DNA of 64,000 nucleotides, taken from assembly GCF_016093545.1 (NCBI RefSeq), contig NZ_JADKYX010000001.1, forward strand, positions 310,001-374,000, in the 5' to 3' direction. The position numbers and the translations under genes are program-made. A model generated the notes under the pieces. That model did not search any database. It was given only the letters and a program-made list of their open reading frames with translations, and was not told the DNA's origin. This document shows, piece by piece, positions 49,854 through 58,724 of this stretch (its first letter is position 1; every line of letters starts with the position of its first letter). Source of the DNA: Massilia rhizosphaerae. Lineage in GTDB: Bacteria > Pseudomonadota > Gammaproteobacteria > Burkholderiales > Burkholderiaceae_D.

Positions 49854-50879
49854 TCAGCGGCGCGCATCGTGGGCTCCGGTGTGCGCGGCGCCGATCCGTT
49901 CGGCGCGCGCGGGGTTGACGTCGCCCGTGACCGCGTGCTTCAACGCGGCCGCGGCCAGCGCGAACCCGGCCACGTCGGCCGGTTCCATATCGGTCTGCAG
50001 CCCGTGCAGCACGCCGGCGGCGAAGGCGTCGCCCGTGCCGATGCGGTCGACGGTGCCGGACAGGCGGTAGCTGCCGCCCGTGACGGATTTCGTGCGCGTG
50101 TGCAGCACGGCCGACAGTTCGTGGTTGCCGGCGCCGTGCTGCACGCCGCGCGTCCACGCGAGCAGCGTCAGGTTCGGGAAGGCGGCGAACGCGGTGCGGG
50201 CCACCTCGGCGTCGCGCGCCGGGTCGGCGAGTTCGGGGCGGCCCAGCACGAGGGCGATGTCGCGCGGGCCGGCGAACAGCGCGTCCGCCTGGCGCATGGC
50301 CTCGAGCAGCAGCGGCGCGCCGTCCTGGCCCCGTTCCGCCCACAGGGGCGCCCGGTAACTGCCGTCGAACGCCACGCGCACGCCGCGCGCGCGGGCCGCG
50401 CGCATCGCGGTCAGCACGGCCTGCGCCGGGCCGTCGCCCACGGCCGGCGCGATGCCCGAGACGTGCAGCCAGGCGGCGCCGTCCAGCAGCGCGGACCAGT
50501 CGTACAGGTCGGGGTCGGCCAGCGCATAGGCCGAGCCGGCGCGGTCGTAGATGATGTCGGTGGGCTGCTTGCCCGCGCCGGGGTCGAGGAAGTAGAGGCC
50601 CATGCGGCCCGGCTGCAGGCGGATGCCGGCCGTGTCGACGCCGTGGGCGCGCAGGCCGTCGAGGGCCGCGCGGCCGAGCGGGTTGTCCGGCAGGACGCTG
50701 ACCATCGCGGCGCGGTGGCCGAGCAGCGCGAGCGCGACGGCGACGTTGGCTTCCGCGCCGTCGGTGCCGGCGTCGAAGGCCGGCGTCTGCAGCGGTATGC
50801 GGCCCGGCGGCGCGGCGAGGCGCAGCAGGATCTCGCCGAAGCAGACGATGCGGCCCGGCAGGTCGGGATGCGCGCTCAT
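49854..50879 (-). CDS. kdgK: 2-keto-3-deoxygluconate kinase (PfkB family)
   Basis: The 341-residue kinase starts in an ATGA overlap with kduD. The N-terminal CFGEILLRL and GAEANVAVALALLG motifs and the C-terminal DRIGTGDAFAAGVLHGL anion hole (catalytic Asp) match KdgK-type kinases. It phosphorylates 2-keto-3-deoxygluconate from KduD to KDPG. The next enzyme, KDPG aldolase, is not in the window. The position directly behind kduI-kduD strongly supports the assignment. Confidence 0.88.
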   Translation of the reverse strand: MSAHPDLPGRIVCFGEILLRLAAPPGRIPLQTPAFDAGTDGAEANVAVALALLGHRAAMVSVLPDNPLGRAALDGLRAHGVDTAGIRLQPGRMGLYFLDPGAGKQPTDIIYDRAGSAYALADPDLYDWSALLDGAAWLHVSGIAPAVGDGPAQAVLTAMRAARARGVRVAFDGSYRAPLWAERGQDGAPLLLEAMRQADALFAGPRDIALVLGRPELADPARDAEVARTAFAAFPNLTLLAWTRGVQHGAGNHELSAVLHTRTKSVTGGSYRLSGTVDRIGTGDAFAAGVLHGLQTDMEPADVAGFALAAAALKHAVTGDVNPARAERIGAAHTGAHDARR

Positions 50880-51631
50880 CGGGCGAGCCAGCCGCCGTCG
50901 ACGGGCAGCACGATGCCGTGGACGTAGTCGCTCGCGCGGCTCGCCAGGAACACGGCGGCGCCGGCCAGGTCCTGCGGCTGGCCCCAGCGGCCGGCCGGGA
51001 TGCGGGCGAGGATCGCCGGCTCGCGCACGGGATCGGCGCGCAGCGCGGCCGTGTTGTTGGTGTCGAAGTAGCCGGGCGCGATCGCGTTCACGTTGATGCC
51101 TTGCGCGGCCCACTCGTTGGCCAGCGCCCGCGTGAGCCCGGCGACGGCGCTCTTGCTGGCCGCGTAGGCCGGCACGCGGATGCCGCCCTGGAACGACAGC
51201 AGCGACGCGATGTTGACGATCTTGCCGCCGCCGTGCGCGGCCATGTGGCGCGCCGCGGCCTGCGCCAGGAAGAACACGGATTTCAGGTTGGTGTCGAGCA
51301 CGGCGTCCCAGTCCGCTTCCTCGACGTCGAGGCTGTCGGCGCGGCGGATGATGCCCGCGTTGTTGACGACGATGTCGAGCCGCCCGTTGAACTTGATGGC
51401 GGCGTCGACGGCTTCGCGCACCGGGCTAGTGGCCGACAGGTCCGCGCGCACGTCCAGGAAGCGGCGGCCCAGGGCCGTCACGCGGTCGCGCGTCTCGTCG
51501 GCGGCGCTGCGGCCGACCGCCACGATGTCGGCGCCGGCCGCGGCGAGCGCGATGGCGATGCCCTGGCCGAGTCCCGTGTTGGCGCCGGTCACGAGCGCCG
51601 TGCGTCCCGCGAGGTTGAAGAGGTCGAGCAT
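50876..51631 (-). CDS. kduD: 2-dehydro-3-deoxy-D-gluconate 5-dehydrogenase
   Basis: The 251-residue SDR has TGANTGLG (15-22), NNAG (90-93), and catalytic Tyr156/Lys160 (YAASK). The KduD-typical segments NIASLLSFQGGIRVPAYAASKSAVAGLTRALANEWA and NAIAPGYFDTNNT are present. It reduces 5-keto-3-deoxy-uronate (DKII) to 2-keto-3-deoxygluconate with NAD(P)H. It lies 8 bp after kduI and overlaps kdgK by 4 bp, an intact uronate pathway order. Confidence 0.93.
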   Translation of the reverse strand: MLDLFNLAGRTALVTGANTGLGQGIAIALAAAGADIVAVGRSAADETRDRVTALGRRFLDVRADLSATSPVREAVDAAIKFNGRLDIVVNNAGIIRRADSLDVEEADWDAVLDTNLKSVFFLAQAAARHMAAHGGGKIVNIASLLSFQGGIRVPAYAASKSAVAGLTRALANEWAAQGINVNAIAPGYFDTNNTAALRADPVREPAILARIPAGRWGQPQDLAGAAVFLASRASDYVHGIVLPVDGGWLAR

Positions 51632-51639
51632 GGGATTCC

Positions 51640-52488
51640 TCACTTGAGCTGGCAGATGTCCAGGACCTTCATGTCCGTGTAGTCGAGGTTTTCGCCGCCC
51701 ATCGCCCAGATGAAGGCATAGTTGGCGGTGCCGGACCCCATGTGGATCGACCACGGCGGCGACACGACGGCCTGCTCGTTGGCGACGACGATGTGGCGCG
51801 CGGCATCCGGTTCGCCCATGAAGTGGAAGACGCGCTGGTCGTCCTGCAGGTCGAAATAGAAATAGACCTCGGAGCGGCGTTCGTGCACGTGCGGCGGCAT
51901 CGTGTTCCAGACGCTGCCCGTCTTGAGGATCGTGAGGCCCAGCAGCAGCTGGGCCGATTTGCACACGCCCGGGATCACGTACTGGTAGATCGTCCGTTCG
52001 TTCGACGTCGCGGCGCTGCCGCGTTCCAGCGGGATCGCCTCGGCATGCGTGATCTTGGTCAGTTCGCAGCGCACGTGCGCCGGCGTCGACGCGAGGTAGA
52101 AACGGGCCGGGTTGGCGGCGTCCAGCGATTCGAACACGACGTTGCTGCTCCCCATCGGGACGTACAGGCCGTCGCGCGGCGCCAGGTCGAACGCCTGGCC
52201 GTCGACGGTGACGCGGCCCGCGCCGCCCGCCACGTTGATGATGCCCAGCTCGCGCCGGGCGAGGAACGGCTGGCCCGCGGTGGACGCGGGCTCGGTCTGG
52301 ACGGGCAGGGCGACCGGACCGCGGACGGGCGCGGCGCCGCCGATGACGAAACGCTCGTCGTGGCAATAGTTCAGGGTGACGGCGTCCTGGGCGAACATGC
52401 GGTCGATCAGGTAGCGCTGGCGCAGCTGATCGTTGCTGGTGCCGGCCATCATGTCCGGGTGGGTGGCGTAATACGTCTTCTCGAACAC
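51640..52488 (-). CDS. kduI: 5-keto-4-deoxyuronate isomerase
   Basis: The 282-residue cupin starts at GTG 52488. GAGGAG is well spaced, and the N-terminus then aligns with KduI (YYATHPD start, YLIDRMF, GG-APV). Metal-binding residues are visible in [15 protein letters not shown], with a later histidine in [12 protein letters not shown]. It converts 5-keto-4-deoxyuronate (from GH88) to 2,5-diketo-3-deoxygluconate. It is the first gene of the eight-gene operon, with a near-consensus promoter and a perfect operator just upstream. Confidence 0.93.
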   Translation of the reverse strand: MFEKTYYATHPDMMAGTSNDQLRQRYLIDRMFAQDAVTLNYCHDERFVIGGAAPVRGPVALPVQTEPASTAGQPFLARRELGIINVAGGAGRVTVDGQAFDLAPRDGLYVPMGSSNVVFESLDAANPARFYLASTPAHVRCELTKITHAEAIPLERGSAATSNERTIYQYVIPGVCKSAQLLLGLTILKTGSVWNTMPPHVHERRSEVYFYFDLQDDQRVFHFMGEPDAARHIVVANEQAVVSPPWSIHMGSGTANYAFIWAMGGENLDYTDMKVLDICQLK

Positions 52489-52507
52489 TGGTCTCTCCTC
52501 GTCGTTC

Positions 52508-52519
52508 GTTATCGGTCTG
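52508..52519. promoter_or_regulatory. Secondary operator-like site in kduI leader
   Basis: GTTATCGGTCTG keeps the left half of the palindrome and lies 14 bp centre-to-centre from the perfect site at 52,522. It may be a partial second site. Confidence 0.35.
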
Positions 52520-52521
52520 CG

Positions 52522-52562
52522 GTTATCGATAACAATGATATCAGGGTATTTCGAAAAGTCAA
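52522..52562 (-). promoter_or_regulatory. Promoter with perfect operator for the kduI operon
   Basis: On the minus strand, -35 TTGACT (52,562-52,557) and -10 TATCAT (52,540-52,535) are 16 bp apart. The exact palindrome GTTATCGATAAC (52,522-52,533) follows after one base, covering the likely start point, as expected for simple repression. Confidence 0.72.
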
Positions 52563-52584
52563 ATTTGCACCGCCGGGGCCGGGC

Positions 52585-52615
52585 AAAAAAAAACCTGCCC
52601 CCAGCGAGAGGCAGG
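52585..52615 (-). terminator. Intrinsic terminator just upstream of the kduI promoter
   Basis: Read leftward, a 6-bp stem (CCTGCC with GGCAGG, 52,615-52,594) is followed by nine T residues (52,593-52,585). It ends 22 bp before the -35 of the kduI promoter and would stop leftward transcripts arriving from the divergent region. Confidence 0.7.
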
Positions 52616-52680
52616 TCGAATACGGGCCTGGAACGTGCCCGCAAGGAGATCGCGGTTTCGGCATTGCCGTTACAGCGCAA

Positions 52681-52692
52681 GTTAACGATAAC
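52681..52692. promoter_or_regulatory. Operator variant upstream of second giant lyase gene
   Basis: GTTAACGATAAC differs by one base from the perfect palindrome. It is 234 bp before ATG 52,927. Confidence 0.5.
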
Positions 52693-52791
52693 AAAACTTA
52701 TCGTATTGATCAATATATTTTTGCGCGAGGCCCAATTCGGCCACCGGAATGTCATATGCATAAGTGTTTTATCGCAAATACAACATGTGTC

Positions 52792-52803
52792 GGTAACGAT
52801 AAC
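52792..52803. promoter_or_regulatory. Operator variant upstream of second giant lyase gene
   Basis: GGTAACGATAAC, two mismatches from the palindrome, lies 54 bp before the next site at 52,846 (start to start). Confidence 0.45.
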
Positions 52804-52845
52804 AAATTTCCTTCGCTTTTATTGTCCTCGTGATACGATCGCCTC

Positions 52846-52857
52846 GCTATCGATAAC
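52846..52857. promoter_or_regulatory. Promoter-proximal operator of second giant lyase gene
   Basis: GCTATCGATAAC has one mismatch to the palindrome. It starts 7 bp after a -10-like TACGAT (52,834-52,839) and 81 bp before the ATG. No convincing -35 is seen. Confidence 0.55.
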
Positions 52858-52926
52858 ACAACAGTGCAGAGGAGACCGTGTCGTCGACGGCATCACATCG
52901 ATTTGGTTAGCAAAATAAGGACAACC

Positions 52927-55900
52927 ATGAATAACCATTCACATCCGAGGTGGAAGGCGTTGCGCCGCAACGCGAAAGAGCAGATCGTGGTACTGACATT
53001 GGCGGGGGCGCTGGCGTTGCCAGGCGGCGGTGCCCAAGCCGTGCCGTATGTCGCCACGCCGATGGCCCAACCGGTGGTCAGCAGCGCCGGTTTCCGCCAT
53101 CCCGACCTGGGCTTCACGCCCGAGCAGCTGGAATACGTACGCCAGCAGATCCGCGCCGACGTCGAGCCGTACAAGACGTACTACGACATCCTGTCCACGG
53201 TGTGCTGCAATTACGCGAGCATCAACCTGCAGCCCACGAACCGGGATTCGACCAAGGTCGACACGCCGAACACGCCGAACTACAACGGCAGCACGGCGCA
53301 GACGCGCATGATCAACGATTCGCAGGGCGCGCTGACGCAGGCGATTCTGTATTACGTCACGGGCCGCAACGAGTACCGGCGCAACGCGATGCGCATCCTG
53401 CGCACGTGGAGCAATATGAACCCGGACGGGTATGCGTACTTCCCGGACGCGCATATCCACAACGGCGTGCCGCTGTCGCGCATGCTGATGGCCGCCGAGA
53501 TCATGCGCTACACGCCGGCCGATCCGACGTACACCGACTATCCGCTCGCGTGGACGGACACCGACACGCAGAAGCTCAAGGACAACCTGATCGATCCGAT
53601 GGAGCGCACCTTCTTCTCCAGTAACGAGCGGTTCAGGAACCAGCAACAGTATTCGCTCGTGGGCCGGATCGCCGGCGCGATCTTCACGGACAACCGCGCC
53701 CGCTACGACGAAAGCGTAGAATGGCTGACGGTGAACTCGACGTCGACGCGCCAGGACATCAACGGCGCGCTGATGTCGGCGATCGCCCGGATCGGCGCGG
53801 ACGACCCGCTCAACAAGACCGGCCACACGTTCTGGGAGATCCAGGAAATGTCGCGCGACGGGGCCCATGCGGGCGACAACGTCGATATCCTGGGCGGCCT
53901 GCTGCGCCTGGTGACTGCCCAGGGCACGAAAGTCGATCCGTTCACGGGCAAGCCGTCCACCGGCACCGATGCCGTCAGCGTCTACCGCTTCGGCGACGAC
54001 CGCCTGCTGCGCGGTGCGAACGCGTACGCCCAGTACATGCTCGGCTACGACACGCCGTGGGCCGACACGACGGGCGGCACGTCCGGCATCGCGCCGTCCT
54101 ACCGCGGCCGCCTGTACGAGGTGGATGCCATCGCCGAGATCTACAACACCTACAAATACGTGGAGGGCGTCGACGTCGACGCGGAAGCGCCTTACCTGGC
54201 GACGGCCGCGCGCCACGCCAACGGTCCCGCCATCCCGTGGGGCCGGGCGACGCCCAACAACAAGGACATGGGACCGACGGCCTTCCTGACCTTGCCGCAG
54301 GCATTGACGGGCGTGGCGCCGCCGCCGAGTACACCGGGCATCCTGGAGACGGAACGCAAGTCGGTCTTCGAGGGCGGCACCTGGGCGATGCAGACGGAAG
54401 GCGACCGCACGTTCGGCCACGCCGCCGTCACGCCGGGCGGCGCGACGATCGTGTTCCACGACGTGCAGTACGCGAACCGCTCGCAGTACGCGCCCGTCGG
54501 CATCATGGTCCGCACCACCGGGCCGGTGACCTTGTCGGCCGCCGCCGCCCGCGACGCGAGCCCGTGGTCGCTGATGACGGTGCCCGACACGCACGGCCAA
54601 TGGCGCTACATCGTGCCCGACACGTCGGCGGCCGCCATCGGCAACCGCTGGCTGGGCGACAACATCATGTTCTTCACCTTCTCCGGGCCCGAGGGCACCG
54701 CGGTGGACGTGGATTACGTGAACATGGCCGCCCCTAGCCAGCTCACGCCGCCGCGCTTTGCCATGCCCGTGTTCCCCGTGACGGAGATCGTCGTGCAGGG
54801 CATGCCCTATCACGCGGACTACGTCGCCACGGACGCGAACGCGGCCGACAGCGTGACGTACGAAGGCGTCAAGCTGCCCGCGGGCGCGATCGTGAGCGCG
54901 TCGAGCGGCGCGTTCGACTGGACGCCCGCAGCGGACCAGGTCGGCGTGCACGACGTCGTCGTCGCCGCGACGGACGGCGTCGCCATCAGCACGATGACGG
55001 CGCGCCTGAACGTCCAGCCGGACCGCGCCTCCGCGTTCCAGGCCGCGCTCGAAGGCTACGACCCGTCCGCCGCGTACACGACGCCGTCGCTGGCCACGTT
55101 CAAGGCCGAACTGGCGCCGCTGCAGGCGTCGATGACGAGCGTGTCCGACGCCGATTTCCCGGCCCTGCTCAAGGCCGTGCAGGCGGCCGTGCGCAAGCTC
55201 GAGCTGGTCAATCCACGCGTCGCGTCCGACGGCAGCCTCGATTGGAGCAAGAACATGGTGACGACCACCGGCTTCGGCGCCGACCGTCCGGCCCTGCTCG
55301 TCGACGGCAACTACAACAGTTATTCCGGCGACCTGCGCGCGCCGATCTATATGGACTTCGGCGAGAACTACCGCGTGTCCGTGGGCGCGTTCGGCATCCA
55401 GGCGCGCTACATGTTCGCCAACCGCTCGCAGGGGGCCAATGTGTACGGGTCGAACGACAACGTGAACTGGACGCTGCTCACGAGCCGCGAGACGACCGAC
55501 ACGAGCGGCCAGAACTTCCAGATGGAAGTCATTCCCGTGCTGCCGGGCCTGGAGGACAAGCGCTTCCGCTATTTCATGGTGCGCGTGGACGATCCGGGGC
55601 CGCCCACCGATCCGGCGTATCCGGGCATTTCGTCCTATGGTGAGTTCCGTTTCTACGGCACGCGCTACGACCTGTTGTCGCCCGTGGACGTGACGGGCAG
55701 CGTGCGCATCGCTCGTTCCGGCCTGACCATGAACCGCTTCACGCAGAAGTACACCGGCACCGTGACGATCACGAACACGGGCACGGCGGCGCTTCCCGGC
55801 CCGCTGCAGTTCCGGCTCGGCGGCCTGACGAGCGGCGTCACGCTCGACAATGCGACGGGCGTGCAGGACGGCGTGCCCTACATCACCCTGGGCGCAGCCG

Positions 55901-56001
55901 AACTGGCGCCGGGACAGTCGGCGACCGTGACGACGACGTTCTCGAATCCGGCCCGGGCCGCGATCGGGTACACGCCGCAACTCATCAACGTCAAATACTA
56001 G
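52927..56001 (+). CDS. Second large secreted alginate-lyase-superfamily protein
   Basis: The 1,024-residue protein is a paralogue of the 22,325 product. Features are a signal peptide (about 1-38, ending GGAQA), a lyase-type toroid (about 45-430) with PDAHIHNG near 173 and SRDGAHAGD near 308, an Ig-like domain (about 608-698), a helical module (about 700-765), one discoidin-like domain (about 771-911), and the same C-terminal beta domain (about 921-1024). The Gln of RDQxH is Gly here, so activity may differ. ATG 52927 follows AAGGA. It lacks the doubled Ig-discoidin unit of its relative. A PEP-CTERM gene follows 9 bp later. Confidence 0.8.
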   Translation: MNNHSHPRWKALRRNAKEQIVVLTLAGALALPGGGAQAVPYVATPMAQPVVSSAGFRHPDLGFTPEQLEYVRQQIRADVEPYKTYYDILSTVCCNYASINLQPTNRDSTKVDTPNTPNYNGSTAQTRMINDSQGALTQAILYYVTGRNEYRRNAMRILRTWSNMNPDGYAYFPDAHIHNGVPLSRMLMAAEIMRYTPADPTYTDYPLAWTDTDTQKLKDNLIDPMERTFFSSNERFRNQQQYSLVGRIAGAIFTDNRARYDESVEWLTVNSTSTRQDINGALMSAIARIGADDPLNKTGHTFWEIQEMSRDGAHAGDNVDILGGLLRLVTAQGTKVDPFTGKPSTGTDAVSVYRFGDDRLLRGANAYAQYMLGYDTPWADTTGGTSGIAPSYRGRLYEVDAIAEIYNTYKYVEGVDVDAEAPYLATAARHANGPAIPWGRATPNNKDMGPTAFLTLPQALTGVAPPPSTPGILETERKSVFEGGTWAMQTEGDRTFGHAAVTPGGATIVFHDVQYANRSQYAPVGIMVRTTGPVTLSAAAARDASPWSLMTVPDTHGQWRYIVPDTSAAAIGNRWLGDNIMFFTFSGPEGTAVDVDYVNMAAPSQLTPPRFAMPVFPVTEIVVQGMPYHADYVATDANAADSVTYEGVKLPAGAIVSASSGAFDWTPAADQVGVHDVVVAATDGVAISTMTARLNVQPDRASAFQAALEGYDPSAAYTTPSLATFKAELAPLQASMTSVSDADFPALLKAVQAAVRKLELVNPRVASDGSLDWSKNMVTTTGFGADRPALLVDGNYNSYSGDLRAPIYMDFGENYRVSVGAFGIQARYMFANRSQGANVYGSNDNVNWTLLTSRETTDTSGQNFQMEVIPVLPGLEDKRFRYFMVRVDDPGPPTDPAYPGISSYGEFRFYGTRYDLLSPVDVTGSVRIARSGLTMNRFTQKYTGTVTITNTGTAALPGPLQFRLGGLTSGVTLDNATGVQDGVPYITLGAAELAPGQSATVTTTFSNPARAAIGYTPQLINVKY

Positions 56002-56010
56002 GAGACCGAT

Positions 56011-56601
56011 ATGCAATCCATGAAGCACCGCGCGGCCCGCCTGCTGGCCGCCACCTGGATGTGCCTGTGGGCCGGCACGGCGCTGGCCGTGCCTTACCAC
56101 CACGTCGACATCGACACGTCCACGCTCGGCACCGGCATGGCGTATCTCGGCCTCGATTTCCTCGGCGTCGACGGCGCCACGCCGGCCAGCGCGACCGTCG
56201 ACAACCTGGCCGGCGCGCTGCTGGGCATCCCGGTCGCGTCCGGATCGGTGACGGCCGGCCCGACCGGCACGCTGACGTTCACGAACGATGGCGGCGGCGG
56301 CGACTGGTTCCAGGCGATCCAGTTGGGCGGCCATTTCACCTTCGACGTCAGCTTCTTGTTCGGCGCCGGCGTGGACGGCAGCACGTTCAGCTGGTCCGTG
56401 TTCGACGACACGCACTATCTGGGCGTCGACGGCAACCTGGGCAGCATCGACCTGCATCCCGAGGCGGTAGTCGGCAGCGGCCTCACCGCCGCGCCGGACA
56501 ATGCGTTCAGTACCGTGCGCGCGGTGCCGGAGCCGTCCACGCTGCTGCTGATGGCGCTGGCCGGCGGCCTGATGGCGGTCCGGCGCCGCATCCGGGCCTG
56601 A
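56011..56601 (+). CDS. Small PEP-CTERM secreted protein, second copy
   Basis: The 196-residue protein has a signal peptide (cleavage near AGTALA, 26), a beta-rich body starting HVDIDTSTLG, and a C-terminal PEP-CTERM signal (VPEPSTL, hydrophobic helix, RRRIRA). It has the same arrangement as the 26,819 gene: 9 bp after a large lyase-like gene. Body similarity between the two is modest beyond the DIDTSTxG start. An exosortase is needed for processing and must be encoded elsewhere. Confidence 0.85.
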   Translation: MQSMKHRAARLLAATWMCLWAGTALAVPYHHVDIDTSTLGTGMAYLGLDFLGVDGATPASATVDNLAGALLGIPVASGSVTAGPTGTLTFTNDGGGGDWFQAIQLGGHFTFDVSFLFGAGVDGSTFSWSVFDDTHYLGVDGNLGSIDLHPEAVVGSGLTAAPDNAFSTVRAVPEPSTLLLMALAGGLMAVRRRIRA

Positions 56602-56700
56602 AGTCGCCGCGGGCGGGCGCGTGGCCGTACCGCGTCCGCCACGGTGCGCCGGCGGTCGTCACGCGGGACGGTGCATGCAGGGAGCGCATGGCCCCGTGCC

Positions 56701-57534
56701 CTAGCGTGCGCCGCCCTTGCCGGTGCCGGCTCCAGCCGGCGCCGGCGGACTGCCGAGCACCTTGCGCAGCGCGTCCGCCTGGGCGTTGATCTCCGTGCTG
56801 TCGATGGCCTGCGGCGCCGTCGTCGGCTTGCCGTAATACGCCTCCGTGAGCCGCTGGTTGTAGTGGACGTCGTTGATGCCGACCGTGGCCGCGTTGCCGA
56901 ACAGGCCTTTGCTGCCGGACCAGACGACGACGTCGCCCGCCGTCGAGCCTTGTGCCATGCGCGCGAAGTTCACGACGGTTAGGCCGGCGTCGGCGCTGAG
57001 CGAGAAATTGTTGCGGTTGCGGAAGCTGTCCACGGCCTTCTGGTTCATCAGGAGCAGGGCCAGCGGCCCGCCTTCCGCGCCGGCCTGGATGCCGATGCTC
57101 AGTCCGCCAATGTTGAAGAACGCCGGATTGCCCCACGTGCCGTCCGTGCGCCTGACCATCAGCACCCCCGCGCCGCCGGCCCCGCCGACACCCAGCGCCG
57201 CGCGGCCGTAGGTGGGCACGATGAAGACGCCGCGGGCGCGGGCCAGCAACGCCGGCATGCCCGGCTCCGCGCTCATCCTGTTCACGACGCCGACGGCATC
57301 GCTGACGTGCTTGACGGCCGTCTGCTGGCGCCGCGTGGCGGTGTCGCTGCTCCCGGCGTGAGCGGTCTTGGCGGACGCCGGGGTGGCGGTGCGCGACGCT
57401 TGCGCGGCCCCTGCGGTGGCCGCCGGCAAGGCGCAGGCGACGAAGAGCAGGGCGGCGATGCCGGCCAGGGCATGCCGCAGGGCCGACCGGCGCCCGTCCG
57501 TGCGCGGAGTCGGGGGTATTGCGCGTTGTGTCAT
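56701..57534 (-). CDS. SYLF/YSC84-domain periplasmic protein
   Basis: The 277-residue protein has an N-terminal signal or anchor (about 20-45, rich in Ala and Leu), a variable Ala/Thr linker, and a SYLF domain (about 95-240). Typical motifs are ARARGVFIVPTYGRAALGVGG, GxGVLMVRR, GTWGNPAFFNIGGLSIGIQAG and a late VWSGSKGLFG. SYLF domains bind lipids in eukaryotes; in bacteria they are envelope proteins of unclear role. It lies after the glycan locus, 99 bp from the convergent PEP-CTERM gene. No functional link is seen. Confidence 0.85.
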   Translation of the reverse strand: MTQRAIPPTPRTDGRRSALRHALAGIAALLFVACALPAATAGAAQASRTATPASAKTAHAGSSDTATRRQQTAVKHVSDAVGVVNRMSAEPGMPALLARARGVFIVPTYGRAALGVGGAGGAGVLMVRRTDGTWGNPAFFNIGGLSIGIQAGAEGGPLALLLMNQKAVDSFRNRNNFSLSADAGLTVVNFARMAQGSTAGDVVVWSGSKGLFGNAATVGINDVHYNQRLTEAYYGKPTTAPQAIDSTEINAQADALRKVLGSPPAPAGAGTGKGGAR

Positions 57535-57671
57535 GGCGATCTCCTCGGTGCGGCCGGATGGCGGTCCGGCGGTTCAGGTGGAGCTTAGGGGGGCACCCGG
57601 ATATGCGTTTGACATGAATCAGTCGTGCGCGGGGCGTAACATGGAGCACCCGGCCGCACGGAGCCACGCCG

Positions 57672-58724
57672 ATGATCTATCGCGTACTCGCCGCCGCGGT
57701 GCTGCTGCTGCACCTCGGTTTCATCCTGTTCGTCATGGCCGGCGCGGCGCTCGTCGTGCGCCGGCGCCGCCTGTGGCCGCTGCACGTGGCCGCCGTCGCG
57801 TGGGGGATCGCCATCGAGGTCATGGGCGGCGCCTGCCCGTTGACCGCCCTCGAGAACCGCTTGCGGCTGCTGGCCGGGACGGCGGGCTACGCCGGCGGCT
57901 TCGTCGACCATTACCTCGTCGCGCTGATCTATCCCGCCGGCCTCACGCGCGGCACGCAATGGCTGCTGGCCGCCGCCGTCCTGGGCGTGAACGCCGTGCT
58001 GTACGCGCGCATCCTGCGGGACGCACGGTTAGCCGGCCTTGACGCAGGTCTGTCCCGGGCGCGGAACCGTCGACGTGGCGGCCGATCCAATCTCAGGACG
58101 GCCGCCCTGTCGGCCCGGGAGATTGTCATGGAAAACATATTTGTGCGTTCATGGTGGGTTCCCGCCCTGCGCGGACTGCTCGGCATCGTGTTCGCGGTCC
58201 TGGCCGTTGCCTGGCCGGGGCTGACGCTGCTGACCCTGGTCGCGCTGTTTGCCGCCTATGCGATCCTGGGCGGCATCGCGTCTCTGGCCGGGGCGCTGCG
58301 TCACCGCACGGGCGGGGAGATGCGCTGGGATGCCGTGATCCTCGGCCTGGTCAGCATCGGCGCCGGCCTGGTGGCGGCCTACCATCCGGCCGCGACGGCG
58401 CTCCTGCTCGTGCTGATCATGGGCGCGAACGCGCTCGTCGTCGGCGTGCTCGACATCCTCGCCGCGATCCGCCTGCGCCGGGCTATCGCCGGCGAGTGGA
58501 TGCTGGCGCTGGCGGGTCTGGCCTCGATCGTGTTCGGCGCCCTCGTGTTCGCCCGGCCGGGCGCCGGTGCCGTGGCGCTCGTGTGGTTCGTGAGCCTGTA
58601 TGCCTTCGTCACGGGCGTGCTGCTGCTTGCGCTCGGCGTGCGGATGCGCGCCTTGGGACGGACCGCCGCGGCCGAGCACGACAGGCGCGTGTTGCCGGAC
58701 CGGCGCATGTCGCCCGCGCGCTAG
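57672..58724 (+). CDS. DUF2784-HdeD fusion membrane protein
   Basis: The 350-residue frame combines two membrane modules. Residues 1-115 match DUF2784 (four helices; GGACPLTALENRLR and VDHYLVALIYP signatures). Residues 153-335 match HdeD, the acid-resistance membrane family with six helices. The basic linker (about 118-150) has no clear domain. The internal ATG at 58,128 has a GGGAG site and matches the usual HdeD start (MENIF.RSWW). Two proteins could therefore be made, or a stop codon between two genes was lost. The stop shares CTAG with the convergent regulator gene. Confidence 0.68.
   Translation: MIYRVLAAAVLLLHLGFILFVMAGAALVVRRRRLWPLHVAAVAWGIAIEVMGGACPLTALENRLRLLAGTAGYAGGFVDHYLVALIYPAGLTRGTQWLLAAAVLGVNAVLYARILRDARLAGLDAGLSRARNRRRGGRSNLRTAALSAREIVMENIFVRSWWVPALRGLLGIVFAVLAVAWPGLTLLTLVALFAAYAILGGIASLAGALRHRTGGEMRWDAVILGLVSIGAGLVAAYHPAATALLLVLIMGANALVVGVLDILAAIRLRRAIAGEWMLALAGLASIVFGALVFARPGAGAVALVWFVSLYAFVTGVLLLALGVRMRALGRTAAAEHDRRVLPDRRMSPAR

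Larger units (their letters stand above)
52489..52926. promoter_or_regulatory. Divergent control region of kduI operon and second giant lyase gene
   Basis: This 438-bp AT-richer gap holds five operator-like palindromes (52,508, 52,522, 52,681, 52,792, 52,846), a clear leftward promoter and an intrinsic terminator. It is the densest regulatory stretch of the window. I see no gene in it. Confidence 0.7.

Noticed and set aside
52939..56457. A 1,172-codon minus-strand open frame opposite the second giant lyase gene
   Set aside because: Antisense shadow with biased composition and no motifs.
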